Source: Hyphomonas pacifica (GTDB taxonomy: Bacteria > Pseudomonadota > Alphaproteobacteria > Caulobacterales > Hyphomonadaceae). Taken from it: 64,000 nt of DNA. The stretch covers positions 1 to 64,000 of the forward strand of contig NZ_AWFA01000007.1 in the NCBI RefSeq assembly GCF_000682675.1, written 5' to 3'. The notes beneath the pieces were generated by a model, which saw only the letters and a program-made list of their open reading frames with translations, ran no database searches and was not told the DNA's origin. Made by a program: the position numbers and the translations under genes. Shown here one piece after another: positions 15,221 to 24,102 of the stretch (positions are counted from its first letter, which is position 1; every line of letters begins with the position of its first letter).

Positions 15221-16756
15221 TCACGTTATGCCCGGCCTGTCGCGGCTAAGCCTTAGCACCTGTTCCGAACGGGCCATGGCATCTGGATCAAGCACGTTGT
15301 CCACGATACGGACGTTGGCGTCCAGGCACTGGCGGCTGAGATCGCACAGCAGGTAGCCATTGCGGCGGTTCTCGAAAAAGAAGGGCTGAGCGAGGCTCTG
15401 GTAGAAAGCGCTTTCGGCGGCGTGGCGCGCATCGCCGCCGCCGCCCGAGGAAATGGCGCCGACGACGAGTTCGCTTGCAAAAGGCTCGCTGCTTGCCGCA
15501 TCTGAAAGGCCGCTCGCATAGAAGGCGTGGATATCGCCGCCGAGGAAAACCGTGCCGGGCAGGCCTCGGGATTTCACTAGGTCGAACAGGCGCGCACGGG
15601 CCGCCGGATAAGCGGTCCAGCGATCCGAGCTGTAATGTGGTGCGCCTTCGATCGTGCGCAGATAGGAGGTCATCTGCGTGGTCTGGGTGATAAAGTTCCA
15701 GGCCGCGCCGGAAACGCCGAAACCGCGACCCAGCCAGGTCTCCTGCGTCTGCCCCAGCATGGTGCGGGCGGGGTCTGATGCGTCGCAGGTGACCCAGCTC
15801 GGGGTTTCTCCGTCCGGCCCCCGGCAGGGGTGATCGGAACGATACTGGCGCGTGTCGAGCAGGTCGAACTGGGCCAGGTCGCCGAAGACGGCGCGCTGAT
15901 AAAGTTGCATGGATCCATCATGCGCTGGGCGAGAACGGCGGCGGATGGGCATGTGCTCGTAATAGGCCTGGTAGGCGGCGCAGCGCCGAGCCGCCCAGCT
16001 TGTCGCGGTGTGGCCCTCTGGCGTGTGCCCATCGCGGTAATCGTTCACCACTTCATGGTCGTCCCAGATGACGAGCCAGGGCGCGACCGCATGGGCGGCT
16101 TGCAGGTGCGGGTCGGTTTTGGCTGCCGCATGATAGGCGCGATAGCTCTTCAGGTTATTGGCTTCCGGCGCCGGCATGCGCCGGACCGGCATGGTCCAGG
16201 GCGTTTCATAAATATAGTCGCCGACATGCAGGATAAGGTCGGGCGCCTGCTCGGCCATGTCGCGGTAAGCGCCGTAATAGCCGACCGAATAGCTCTGGCA
16301 GCTGGCCACGGCGAAGCGCAGCTGGTCCAGGGGAGAGCCGATGACCGGCGAGGTGCGCGTACGGCCTGTCGGGCTGACGGCGTCACCAGTGTGGAACCGA
16401 TAGAAATAGTCCCGGCTGGGCCGCAGACCGCCAACTTCCACATGGACACTGTGCGCGAATGCGGAGCGCGCAAGCGCGCGGCCGGAAGCGGCGATGCGGC
16501 TGAAATCCTCGGTCTCGCTGACCTCCCAACCCACCGCGATATCGCCCTGCAACACGTCATCCTCGAACGGCGCGGGCGCAAGCCGGGTCCAGAGCACGAA
16601 GCCATCGGCCAGCGGATCGCCTGAGGCGACGCCCAGCGTGAAAGGATAGGCATCGAAGCACGCGCGTCCTGACGGCAAACTCTGGCAGCCCGCGAGCAAG
16701 AACCCTGACGAGAGGGCCGATTTGAGAAGCCAGCGACGGTCGAAGTTCTGGGACAT
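15221..16756 (-). CDS. phoD: PhoD-family alkaline phosphatase/phosphodiesterase
   Basis: A 511-residue secreted enzyme. The N-terminus combines a twin-arginine-like start (RRWLLKS) with a lipobox-like LLAGC (about 20-24), so it may be a Tat-exported lipoprotein. The next domain (FTLGVASGDPLADGFVLWTRLAP) is the typical PhoD N-terminal domain. The metallophosphatase core holds FAVASCQSYSVGYY, LILHVGDYIYE and WDDHEVVNDY, then GGDIHAFY near the end. PhoD enzymes need Ca/Fe and release phosphate from mono- and diesters outside the cytoplasm. It is followed 75 bases upstream by a TonB-dependent receptor gene in the same direction, suggesting joint expression and uptake of a phosphate-containing compound. 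Confidence 0.93.
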   Translation of the reverse strand: MSQNFDRRWLLKSALSSGFLLAGCQSLPSGRACFDAYPFTLGVASGDPLADGFVLWTRLAPAPFEDDVLQGDIAVGWEVSETEDFSRIAASGRALARSAFAHSVHVEVGGLRPSRDYFYRFHTGDAVSPTGRTRTSPVIGSPLDQLRFAVASCQSYSVGYYGAYRDMAEQAPDLILHVGDYIYETPWTMPVRRMPAPEANNLKSYRAYHAAAKTDPHLQAAHAVAPWLVIWDDHEVVNDYRDGHTPEGHTATSWAARRCAAYQAYYEHMPIRRRSRPAHDGSMQLYQRAVFGDLAQFDLLDTRQYRSDHPCRGPDGETPSWVTCDASDPARTMLGQTQETWLGRGFGVSGAAWNFITQTTQMTSYLRTIEGAPHYSSDRWTAYPAARARLFDLVKSRGLPGTVFLGGDIHAFYASGLSDAASSEPFASELVVGAISSGGGGDARHAAESAFYQSLAQPFFFENRRNGYLLCDLSRQCLDANVRIVDNVLDPDAMARSEQVLRLSRDRPGIT

Positions 16757-16830
16757 GGCGCGATCCTGTTGACGTCGATGCGGGACGGGCCGAAGCCCGT
16801 CCCTCCCGAGGGGAATCTCCTGACTGAAGA

Positions 16831-18993
16831 TCAGTAGGAGGCCGTCAGGCGCACGCCGTAAAGACGGGGCGGCCCAAGCACTTCCGCGTCGACGATGAAG
16901 TTCGACGGGATCTGGACATATTCCTCATCGAAGAGGTTCGAGCCGAACAGCTCCACCTGCCAGCGATCATCAGCGCTGCGCAGTCCGACCACCGCGTTGA
17001 ACAGGCCATATTCCTCGACGCTGAGATCAGGCTCATTGCCCGCGCCCGAGAAGTACTGGCCGGTCCAGCCATAATTGGCGTTTGCAAACACTTCCGCATT
17101 GCCACCCAGGACCGGGTACCAAGCCTGAGCGGCGATGGAGTACTGGTTCTCGGGCGAGTTGCCGAGGCGGTTTCCGGTATTGCCCGCCGATCCCGGGATT
17201 TCGAAGCTGTCGAACTCGGTGTTCAGATATCCATAAGTGGCGTCCACGCTGAAATAGTCGCTGAACTGCCAGCCAGCCTCGAATTCGATACCCTGGATCG
17301 TGGCGTCGGCAGCGTTCTGCACGGTGCCGAAGAAGGTCAGGCGGTTGAAGACAAATTCCTGCTTGCCCTCATAGCTCTGGTCGAAGGCCGTGACGTTCAG
17401 ATAGCCACGCCCATCGGCGAATAAGGTACGTACGCCGATCTCGAAGGATTTGATCTTTTCCTCCTCGAAGGGCTGCTGGAATTCCGCCAGGCTGTCATCG
17501 GTGGTGTTGAAGCCACCGGCAGTGAAGCCCTCGGAGTAAGAACCGTAGAGGGTCAGATCCTCGTTCGGACGCCAGGTGATCACCGCGCGCGGCGTGACGG
17601 CGTCGAAATCCTCGCTAAGACCCTGGGCGTTGAAGTTGGCGCTTGAATTGTTGAGGTTCCGGAAGTCCAGAGAGCCGGTCCGCTCCTCAAAGGTGTAGCG
17701 AAGGCCACCGGAGAGTTCGACTGTCGGCGTCAACTCATAGGTCGCGTCGGCGTAAACCGCATAGGCTTCGGTCTCTGCGCCCTGGAAGTAGATCTCGCTC
17801 AGGATCACCGCACCCGTGCCCGCGGCGCGGCGCTGGCGGTATGTGGCAGCCTCGGAATCCTCGCTGAGATAGTAGACCCCGGCGATGACATTAAGCGGCC
17901 CGTCATAGTCGCTGGTGAAGCGGAATTCCTGGGACCAGGTCTGCGGCTTTTCGATTTCAGTGTTCACCTGCTGGAAGCCGAAGGGTAGCAGCGTGTAGCT
18001 CAGGCCGTTGAAGCTGAAATCCTCGCGTGCATCGGATTGGCGATAGCCCGTGATGGACAGGAACTCGCCCGCATCGGTCTGGTAGGAGGCGCGAAGCGAC
18101 AGGCCGAAGATGTCACGCTCGAAGCCTTGCGGCACGCCGACGGCGGAGGTGCGTCGGTCGCCATCGTCCTGAACGTCGATCGTGGAGATGGTACGGCCCG
18201 AATTCTCGTCATGCTGGTAGTCCGCCGACAGCACCGCGTCGAACTGCGCATTCGGTGCCCAGCGGAGCGCGCCACGAACGCCCGTGGCGTTGAAACCGTT
18301 CTGCTCCTGGCCAGTGAGAATGTCGCGGCCATAGCCGTCACGGTCCTCATAAGACATCGAGAACTTGCCGGCCAGCGTGTCCGTAATCGGACCATTGATC
18401 GCGCCGCGCGCTTCGAATGCGCCGAGGTTTCCGAAGCCGATCTGCCCCTTGGCGGTGAATTCATCGAATGACGGTTCAGCCGTGCGCAGGATGATCGCGC
18501 CGGAAGCCACGTTCCGACCGAAAAACGTGCCTTGGGGGCCGCGAAGCACTTCAACGCTCTGAAGATCGAACAGGTCGATATCACCCGCGCTCGGGCGGGG
18601 AATGAACACCTCGTCGATGAAAACGGCCACCGGCTCGTTGGTGCCGAGGGCGCCCAGCGTGTTGGCACCCCCACGTATCGCGAAGATTGGCTGGGTGTCG
18701 GAGAAATTGGTGGCGAGGAAGTTCGGTGTCACGCGCGAGATGTCAGTGATGGAGTCGATGTCGAAGTCTTCCAGCGCCTCGGCAGAAAAGGCGGTGATGG
18801 CGGCGGGCGTGTCCTGCAATGAGGTCTCGCGCTTCAGCGCGGTGACGACGACCGGCTGGATGCGGAGCGTGGACTCCTCTTTCGCGGCAACGTCGACAGA
18901 TTCTGCCTCCTGTGAGGTCGCCATCGGCGCCGATAGTGACAGGGCGATGAAGCTTGCGGCGCTGAGCGCTGCAAAGCGTGTGTTGGCAGGCAT
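16831..18993 (-). CDS. TonB-dependent outer-membrane receptor (no signalling domain)
   Basis: About 720 residues. A cleavable signal peptide (about 1-28) is followed by a TonB-box-like region (PVVVTALKRETSLQDTPAA), a plug domain with FAIRGGANT and VEVLRGPQGTFFGRN, and a 22-strand-type beta-barrel ending in LYGVRLTASY with the usual terminal aromatic residue. The ATG at 18993 is chosen over upstream frame because the signal peptide starts there. It lacks the N-terminal STN domain of transducing receptors, unlike its close paralogue at 20848-23352. It imports a scarce nutrient using TonB energy. Convergence with a FecIR pair and an adjacent PhoD gene suggests it is a sigma-factor target; the ligand is unknown. 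Confidence 0.93.
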   Translation of the reverse strand: MPANTRFAALSAASFIALSLSAPMATSQEAESVDVAAKEESTLRIQPVVVTALKRETSLQDTPAAITAFSAEALEDFDIDSITDISRVTPNFLATNFSDTQPIFAIRGGANTLGALGTNEPVAVFIDEVFIPRPSAGDIDLFDLQSVEVLRGPQGTFFGRNVASGAIILRTAEPSFDEFTAKGQIGFGNLGAFEARGAINGPITDTLAGKFSMSYEDRDGYGRDILTGQEQNGFNATGVRGALRWAPNAQFDAVLSADYQHDENSGRTISTIDVQDDGDRRTSAVGVPQGFERDIFGLSLRASYQTDAGEFLSITGYRQSDAREDFSFNGLSYTLLPFGFQQVNTEIEKPQTWSQEFRFTSDYDGPLNVIAGVYYLSEDSEAATYRQRRAAGTGAVILSEIYFQGAETEAYAVYADATYELTPTVELSGGLRYTFEERTGSLDFRNLNNSSANFNAQGLSEDFDAVTPRAVITWRPNEDLTLYGSYSEGFTAGGFNTTDDSLAEFQQPFEEEKIKSFEIGVRTLFADGRGYLNVTAFDQSYEGKQEFVFNRLTFFGTVQNAADATIQGIEFEAGWQFSDYFSVDATYGYLNTEFDSFEIPGSAGNTGNRLGNSPENQYSIAAQAWYPVLGGNAEVFANANYGWTGQYFSGAGNEPDLSVEEYGLFNAVVGLRSADDRWQVELFGSNLFDEEYVQIPSNFIVDAEVLGPPRLYGVRLTASY

Positions 18994-19228
18994 GGTGTTC
19001 CCCTCGTATGAAACCCGAATGATCTGGCGCGGGATGGCAAAGCGAGGGGTCGCGCCGTTTCCCACCTCATGATTTGGGAGAGGCCCTCGACCGCGCAGAT
19101 TGGTTATCGATTCATAAAAATTTCACATTGGAAGGGCCCGGCCGAACTTTTTCGTAGCCAGATTGTTTGCGCCGACGCCTCTTCATGTTCATGGACAGGC
19201 AAGCGCGACTGGCAGGCAGTAAAGACAC

Positions 19229-19756
19229 ATGGCGGAACAAGACGAAGAGACGCCCGGGCGTGCTGCTTCGCCCGAGGCGTTGTTCCGGGCCTATGGACCG
19301 GTCCTGCGCCGCTATCTCGTCTCACGCACCGGCAATGAGGCCGACGCCAGTGACCTCGCCCAGGAAGCCTTCATTCGCTTCTCGCGGGTGCCCGATGCGC
19401 AAGCGATCGAGAATCCTCAAGCGTATCTCTTCCGGATCGCGGCAAATCTCGCGGGAAAATTCCTCAGATCCCGCGGCTCGCAGCCCCGCGCGGTTGATCT
19501 CGATGATGTGGCCGAAACCGCAGAGGCAAGCGACGGCGACGCCTTCGAGCGTTCTATTGAGGCCCGTTCGGCAATCGCAAGGCTGGACGAGATTCTCGGC
19601 CAGTTGCCCCCGCTCTATCGCGCCGTCCTCCTGCTTAGGAAGCGCGACGGTCACAGCCATGCCGAAATCGCGGAAAAGCTCGGAATCTCAACGCACACCG
19701 TGCACCATTATTTGACGAAGGCGCTTGCGCGATGCCGTGAAGACTGGGCGGAATAA
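19229..19756 (+). CDS. ECF sigma factor, FecI-like
   Basis: A 175-residue extracytoplasmic-function sigma factor. Region 2 (about 18-85) holds DASDLAQEAFIRFSR and NPQAYLFRIAANLAGKFLR. Region 4 (about 120-172) holds LPPLYRAVLLLRKRDGHSHAEIAEKLGISTHTVHHYLTKAL, the helix-turn-helix that reads the -35 element. It is followed five bases later by the FecR gene and flanked by two TonB-dependent receptor genes, the FecI/FecR/FecA arrangement. By analogy it is held inactive by FecR until the STN receptor binds its ligand. It is divergent from the receptor at 16831, with a 235-base gap that should contain its own promoter and the target promoter. Confidence 0.93.
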   Translation: MAEQDEETPGRAASPEALFRAYGPVLRRYLVSRTGNEADASDLAQEAFIRFSRVPDAQAIENPQAYLFRIAANLAGKFLRSRGSQPRAVDLDDVAETAEASDGDAFERSIEARSAIARLDEILGQLPPLYRAVLLLRKRDGHSHAEIAEKLGISTHTVHHYLTKALARCREDWAE

Positions 19757-19760
19757 GACA

Positions 19761-20837
19761 ATGACAGATCAGTCCAACACGATAGAACATCTTCGCGAGG
19801 AGGCCGCCGGCTGGGCGGTCAGGCTGGACGCTGGCCCACTTTCCGACGACGAACGCCGCGAATTGGCCCGTTGGCTGCAAGGATCGCCCGCCCATGTGGA
19901 CGAGTTCCTGACAGCTTGCGTCATGTTCGATCTGATGAGCGATACCGAAGATCGCGCGGCTATTGATTTCGCCGATCTCATGGTTCCGGCTGAAGAACCT
20001 GTCGTGTCGCTCCAGGCCGAGCGCGCACGTCGTGGATTTCTCGCGCGCCATGTGCAATCGATCAGCGCCGTGGCCGCCGCGCTCGCCGTGGCCGTGGTCA
20101 GCCTGGCCCTGCTGCGCGAGCCGGCAGCTCTTCCGACGTTGGAACCCACGCCCATTCTGGCCGCGACAGCCTTCGGAGAAACCGACACGCTGGCGCTTGA
20201 GGATGGCTCGACTCTGGCGATGAACACTGAAACCGAGCTGCGCGTCACGCTGAGTGACAGCGCCCGCACCGTGTCCCTGAGCACCGGAGAAGTCTTCGCC
20301 GACGTCGCGCATGCGCCGGATCGTCCTTTCCGCGTGCTCGCCGGAGACACGCCTGTCGAGGCGCTCGGGACGGCGTTCAACGTGCGCTACCTTGACGGCA
20401 ATCTGCGCGTGGATGTGCGTGAGGGTGTGGTCCTGGTCGGTGCAGGCGACCCGATCGAGCGCGCCGCCTATACAGAGGCGCTGCAGACCGGCCCGGTGCA
20501 GCTTGAGGACGGTCGGGTCCTGCTCGGCGCCGGGCAGTGGATGGCGCTCGACATCGGCTCAACTGAGCCACGACTGGGTCGCATCGATCTTGCCAATGTC
20601 GCGGCCTGGCAGGAGGGGCGGCTGGTCTTCGAGAATACGCCGCTGGCCGACATCGCCGCCGAGTTCAATCGCTACAATCGAACGCGCCTTTTGATCGCTG
20701 ATGCGGATCTGGCAGGTGAGCGCGTCTCCGCTGTCTTTGACGCCCGCGATCCGGAGGCCCTTATTGCCTCGCTGGAACTGACGGGTCAGGCGCGCGCGGA
20801 GCGTCGCGGCGGTGAGATCAGGCTGGTGCGCGACTAA
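19761..20837 (+). CDS. FecR-family anti-sigma regulator
   Basis: A 358-residue inner-membrane protein. The N-terminal cytoplasmic part (EEAAGWAVRLDAGPLSDDERRELARWL, 14-40) is the DUF4880/sigma-binding domain. A single membrane helix spans about 101-118. The periplasmic FecR domain follows (FGETDTLALEDGSTLAMNTETEL, then RVLAGDTPVEALGTAFNVRY), and the tail (about 280-358, NYNRTRLL-like with SLELTG) resembles the STN-interacting C-terminus. It carries the signal from the ligand-bound STN receptor to the ECF sigma factor encoded just upstream. It ends ten bases before the convergent end of the STN receptor gene. Confidence 0.93.
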   Translation: MTDQSNTIEHLREEAAGWAVRLDAGPLSDDERRELARWLQGSPAHVDEFLTACVMFDLMSDTEDRAAIDFADLMVPAEEPVVSLQAERARRGFLARHVQSISAVAAALAVAVVSLALLREPAALPTLEPTPILAATAFGETDTLALEDGSTLAMNTETELRVTLSDSARTVSLSTGEVFADVAHAPDRPFRVLAGDTPVEALGTAFNVRYLDGNLRVDVREGVVLVGAGDPIERAAYTEALQTGPVQLEDGRVLLGAGQWMALDIGSTEPRLGRIDLANVAAWQEGRLVFENTPLADIAAEFNRYNRTRLLIADADLAGERVSAVFDARDPEALIASLELTGQARAERRGGEIRLVRD

Positions 20838-20847
20838 GGTCCGGACC

Positions 20848-23352
20848 CTAGCGCTTCAGCCTCAACCGCACGCCATAGAGCCGCGGCGGGCCGAGATACT
20901 CTGACTGTACAACAAAGTCCGACGGGATCAGGACATAGTCCTCGTCCAGCAGGTTCGATCCGAACAGCTCCAGAGCGACGCCGCCGTCGGCGGAACGCAG
21001 ACCGATTGTCCCGCCGAACAACCCATATCCTTCAATCAGGAGGTCGGGATCGTTTGTGGCGCCGGTGAAGTAGGCATCGGTATAGCTGATATCCGTCCGG
21101 CCATAGAGTTGCGCGCGACCCTCCAGCAACAGCCATTCGCCTTCCAGCCCCAGAGCGAACTGGTGGCGTGGAGATGAGCCGAGGCGATTGCCTGTATTGC
21201 CCGGCCCATCGCCGATCCGGAAGTCGTCATAGCGCGCATCGAGATAGCCGTAGGACAGGCTCGCCGACACAACGTCATTCAATCGCCAGCCGGCCTCGAT
21301 CTCGACACCCTCAAGTGTCGCCTCGGCGGCGTTCACAATGGTGCCGAAGCCGGTATCGGGTGTGAGCACGAATTCCTGCTTGTCGTCATAATCCTGGTGG
21401 AAGGCCGCCAGATTTAGATAGCCGCGCCTGCCGGAAAGATTGAATTTCGCGCCGATCTCATAGGACGTGATGGTTTCCGGTCCGAAGGGCGCGGAGAATT
21501 CCTCGATCGTATCGGCTTCGGTGTTGAAGCCGCCGGCCGTGAAGCCGCGCGTGGCTGAGGCATAGTAGGTCGCGTCTTCGCTCGGCCGCCAGACCAGCGC
21601 GGCGCGCGGGGTGAGCGCATCGAAGCTCTCATCCAGTCCCGAGGACGAAAAGGACGCCGTCGGCAGCATAGCGTCATTGAAGTCGAGTGAGGCCGTGCGC
21701 GTTTCCACGCTGTAGCGAAGACCTGCGGTCAGATCGACCGTATCGGAGAGCCGCCATGTGCCATCGGCGTAGGCGGCATAGGCTTCGGTCTCGACATTCT
21801 GATCGACACGCAGTTCGGCAATCAGGCGACCTGCGCCCGCCGCAAACCGCTCACGGTCCACGATGCGATTTGAGTCCTCGGCAAGGAGATAGAGCCCCGC
21901 GACGAAGTTAAATGTGCCGGTCTCGGTGCTGACGAAACGAAACTCCTGCGTCAGCGAGGAGGGGCTTTCAGAAATATGATCGACCTGCTGAAATCCTGAG
22001 TTCAGTAAAGCGAAATTCAGCCCGCTGAAGCCGAACGCCTCATCGCTCTCGGACAGTCGCGCGCCAGTGATGGATATCCAGTCTCCTGCGGGCGTGCTGT
22101 AGGTCAGCCGCAGTGAGCCACCGAAAATCGCTCGTTCGAAACGTTGGTCGATACCGAGCTGTGAGGTGCGCCGATTCCGGTCGCCTTGCCCGATCACCGA
22201 CAGTGTGCGCCCGCCATTGCGGTCAGAGGCATAGTCGGCAGACAGCAGAGCTTCGAAACGGGAGTTCGGCTGCCAGAGCAGCGCGCCGCGCACAGATGTG
22301 CGCGCAAGATCATCCTGCTCGCGTCCCGAGAGCAGGTCGCGGCCATACCCACTGCGCTCGACGCGCGAGAGGCTGAGTTTCCCGGCAAAATCATCGCTGA
22401 GCGGGCCGTTGAGTGATCCGCGCAGACCATAGGCATCCAGATTTCCGACTTCCGCGCTGAAGCGTGCCTCGAACGTGTCGAGTGAGGGCGCTTCGGTCGT
22501 CAGGATGATCGCTCCGGCCGCCGCATTGCGCCCGAAGAATGTGCCTTGCGGCCCGCGCAGCACTTCGACGCGCTCCACATCGAACAGGTCGAAATCGGCT
22601 GAGGAAAATCGCGGCAGGTAAATTTCGTCCACATAGATCACGATCGGCTTGCTCGTTGCGATCGCCGAAAACGTATTCGAGCCGCCGCGAATGGCGAAAA
22701 TGGGCTGGGTGTTGTTGAAGGTCGAGCCGACAAAGTTCGGTGTCAGACGCGCCACGTCACGCAGGTTCTGAAGGCCTGAGAGCTCCAGTTCCGGCGCGGA
22801 AAAGCTGGTGATCGGCGCTGGCACATCCTGCAATTCCTCGTCACGTTTCAGCGCCGAGACGATGACTGGCGCCTGGCGCAGCGCCCGATCAGGTTCGGGC
22901 GGTGGCAACAGGCTTGGCTTGGGCTGTGGGACTGGGCGGCTGGGTTCAGGGCGCGGCTCCGGAGAGCGCGGTGGAGAAAAACGCCAGGGCGCGGCCACGG
23001 CAATCGTTCGTGCATTCACGAAACGATACTCAAGCCCGGTCCCCGCCAGCAGCGCGTCCAGTGCACTTTCCAGTGTATATTGCCCGTTCAATGCGGCGCT
23101 ATGATGAGGACCTGCATCCTCGCTGAAAACGATGATCTGATAGCCGGTTTGCTCAGCCAACGCATTCAGGGCGGACTCAAGCCGGCCAGCCTCTGTCTGG
23201 ATGTCGATCGTCATCTCGTCAGCACGAGGGAGCTGGGCAGCGGCATCGATCCAGCCGCTGAGGCAAATGCACGCCGCTGTCAGGAGCGCCCTGCCGGTGC
23301 TCCTTTTCGTGCCCTCTCCCCGACGATTATCTTGCACTGAGACGACCTCCAT
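20848..23352 (-). CDS. TonB-dependent transducer receptor with N-terminal STN domain
   Basis: An 834-residue receptor. A signal peptide (about 20-40) is followed by a secretin/TonB short N-terminal (STN) domain (about 47-118, with AEQTGYQIIVFSED and LDALLAGTGLEYRF). A proline-rich linker (about 125-155, repeated PEP/PRP) comes next, then a TonB-box region (PVIVSALKRDEELQDVPAP), a plug (FAIRGGSNT; VEVLRGPQGTFFGRN) and a beta-barrel ending RLYGVRLRLKR. STN-bearing receptors both import a ligand and signal through FecR to an ECF sigma factor; the FecR gene converges on this one. Plug and barrel are clearly paralogous to the receptor at 16831-18993. The proline-rich spacer is longer than in FecA and could let the STN domain reach FecR. 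Confidence 0.94.
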   Translation of the reverse strand: MEVVSVQDNRRGEGTKRSTGRALLTAACICLSGWIDAAAQLPRADEMTIDIQTEAGRLESALNALAEQTGYQIIVFSEDAGPHHSAALNGQYTLESALDALLAGTGLEYRFVNARTIAVAAPWRFSPPRSPEPRPEPSRPVPQPKPSLLPPPEPDRALRQAPVIVSALKRDEELQDVPAPITSFSAPELELSGLQNLRDVARLTPNFVGSTFNNTQPIFAIRGGSNTFSAIATSKPIVIYVDEIYLPRFSSADFDLFDVERVEVLRGPQGTFFGRNAAAGAIILTTEAPSLDTFEARFSAEVGNLDAYGLRGSLNGPLSDDFAGKLSLSRVERSGYGRDLLSGREQDDLARTSVRGALLWQPNSRFEALLSADYASDRNGGRTLSVIGQGDRNRRTSQLGIDQRFERAIFGGSLRLTYSTPAGDWISITGARLSESDEAFGFSGLNFALLNSGFQQVDHISESPSSLTQEFRFVSTETGTFNFVAGLYLLAEDSNRIVDRERFAAGAGRLIAELRVDQNVETEAYAAYADGTWRLSDTVDLTAGLRYSVETRTASLDFNDAMLPTASFSSSGLDESFDALTPRAALVWRPSEDATYYASATRGFTAGGFNTEADTIEEFSAPFGPETITSYEIGAKFNLSGRRGYLNLAAFHQDYDDKQEFVLTPDTGFGTIVNAAEATLEGVEIEAGWRLNDVVSASLSYGYLDARYDDFRIGDGPGNTGNRLGSSPRHQFALGLEGEWLLLEGRAQLYGRTDISYTDAYFTGATNDPDLLIEGYGLFGGTIGLRSADGGVALELFGSNLLDEDYVLIPSDFVVQSEYLGPPRLYGVRLRLKR

Positions 23353-23654
23353 GGTGGCACTCTGGCAGCAGGATGTGACAGTCGTCTAACGCGTTTCATC
23401 GCTCTCGGGTTTTGGCCTCTTTCTGTGGCTGTTTGGCCACCATGCCGTTGAAACGTCTGGACTTCATCGCAAGACGGACGCTCCCCGAAGGATCGTCACG
23501 GTCAACTATCGGCGAATTTCGGACGCAAATCATGCAATCCTCCAACGTCCGCATCCGGGATCAAGCCTCCATTTGATGGGGGCCGCTTGATCGCTTGGAT
23601 GTGACCAAACATGCTCGGTCGGGTCGAGCCGCGTGATGTCTGATTTGGAGCGAT

Positions 23655-23784
23655 TATGCCAAAAGTGCGAGGGGGACGAGACCCGATCTCCTGGCGGGAA
23701 CGGCTACTTGACTAACGTTCTGTAACTAGCCAGCAGGCTTTTGGAGTGGTGAGAGTCATCCGAAATCATGCGAAAAGTGCAGAG
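23655..23784 (+). repeat. Pair of short direct repeats beside tRNA fragment
   Basis: ATGCCAAAAGTGCGAG at 23655 and ATGCGAAAAGTGCAGAG at 23768 share a 13-base core with one mismatch, 113 bases apart. They could be arm-type recombinase sites next to the tRNA scar. Two copies are few, so chance similarity cannot be excluded. Confidence 0.4.
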
Positions 23785-23930
23785 TCCGTATACGGTGCAA
23801 AAGGCCACTCCGTGGTAACCATGGTAACTTTTTTGAACTTGACCCGACAAAATGTATCAATTGGAGACAAAGTAAGCACAGTTTTTATTGATCTTTCTCA
23901 AACTTCTGCAACGTCAAACACCCCCTGTTT

Positions 23931-23976
23931 CCGATTCCTAATCTGTAGGTCACGCGTTCGAATCGCGTCGGGATCG
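23931..23976 (+). other. tRNA 3'-half fragment (anticodon loop CCT, Arg-like): probable att scar
   Basis: The last 46 bases read as the 3' half of a tRNA. The anticodon loop TTCCTAA gives anticodon CCT (Arg). It is followed by a TCTGT half-stem, variable loop AGGTC, a perfect 5-bp T stem around loop TTCGAAT (ACGCG / CGCGT, 23952-23968), the 3' acceptor strand CGGGATC and discriminator G. The 5' half is missing: no matching acceptor or D-arm is found within 80 bases upstream, and the anticodon 5' strand pairs poorly. Such fragments are made when an element integrates into a tRNA gene by recombination in the anticodon arm. The intact gene would lie at the far end of the element, outside this window. 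Confidence 0.7.
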
Positions 23977-24102
23977 ACAGTCTGAATGTGCAGGAAATCA
24001 CTGTGTTCACGAAGAAAAATCCTCAGAACAACAAGGATTAACCTTATTTGAAGGCCCATTCTGTATGCCATTCTGCGGGGACCACCAGAGAATTTAGACA
24101 TC

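Larger units (their letters stand above)
23353..24102. other. 750-base gene-poor stretch at the island edge
   Basis: No supported gene. Two short direct repeats (about 23655 and 23768) and a tRNA 3'-half fragment (23931-23976) are present. The frames that cross the fragment give translations typical of tRNA misreads on either strand, and were discarded. Composition falls from the GC-rich receptor block to the more AT-rich flagellar locus. The region is best read as the right boundary of an integrated element. Confidence 0.55.

Noticed and set aside
23904-23976. A complete tRNA gene
   Set aside because: No 5' acceptor strand or D arm pairs with the intact 3' half; only a fragment can be supported.
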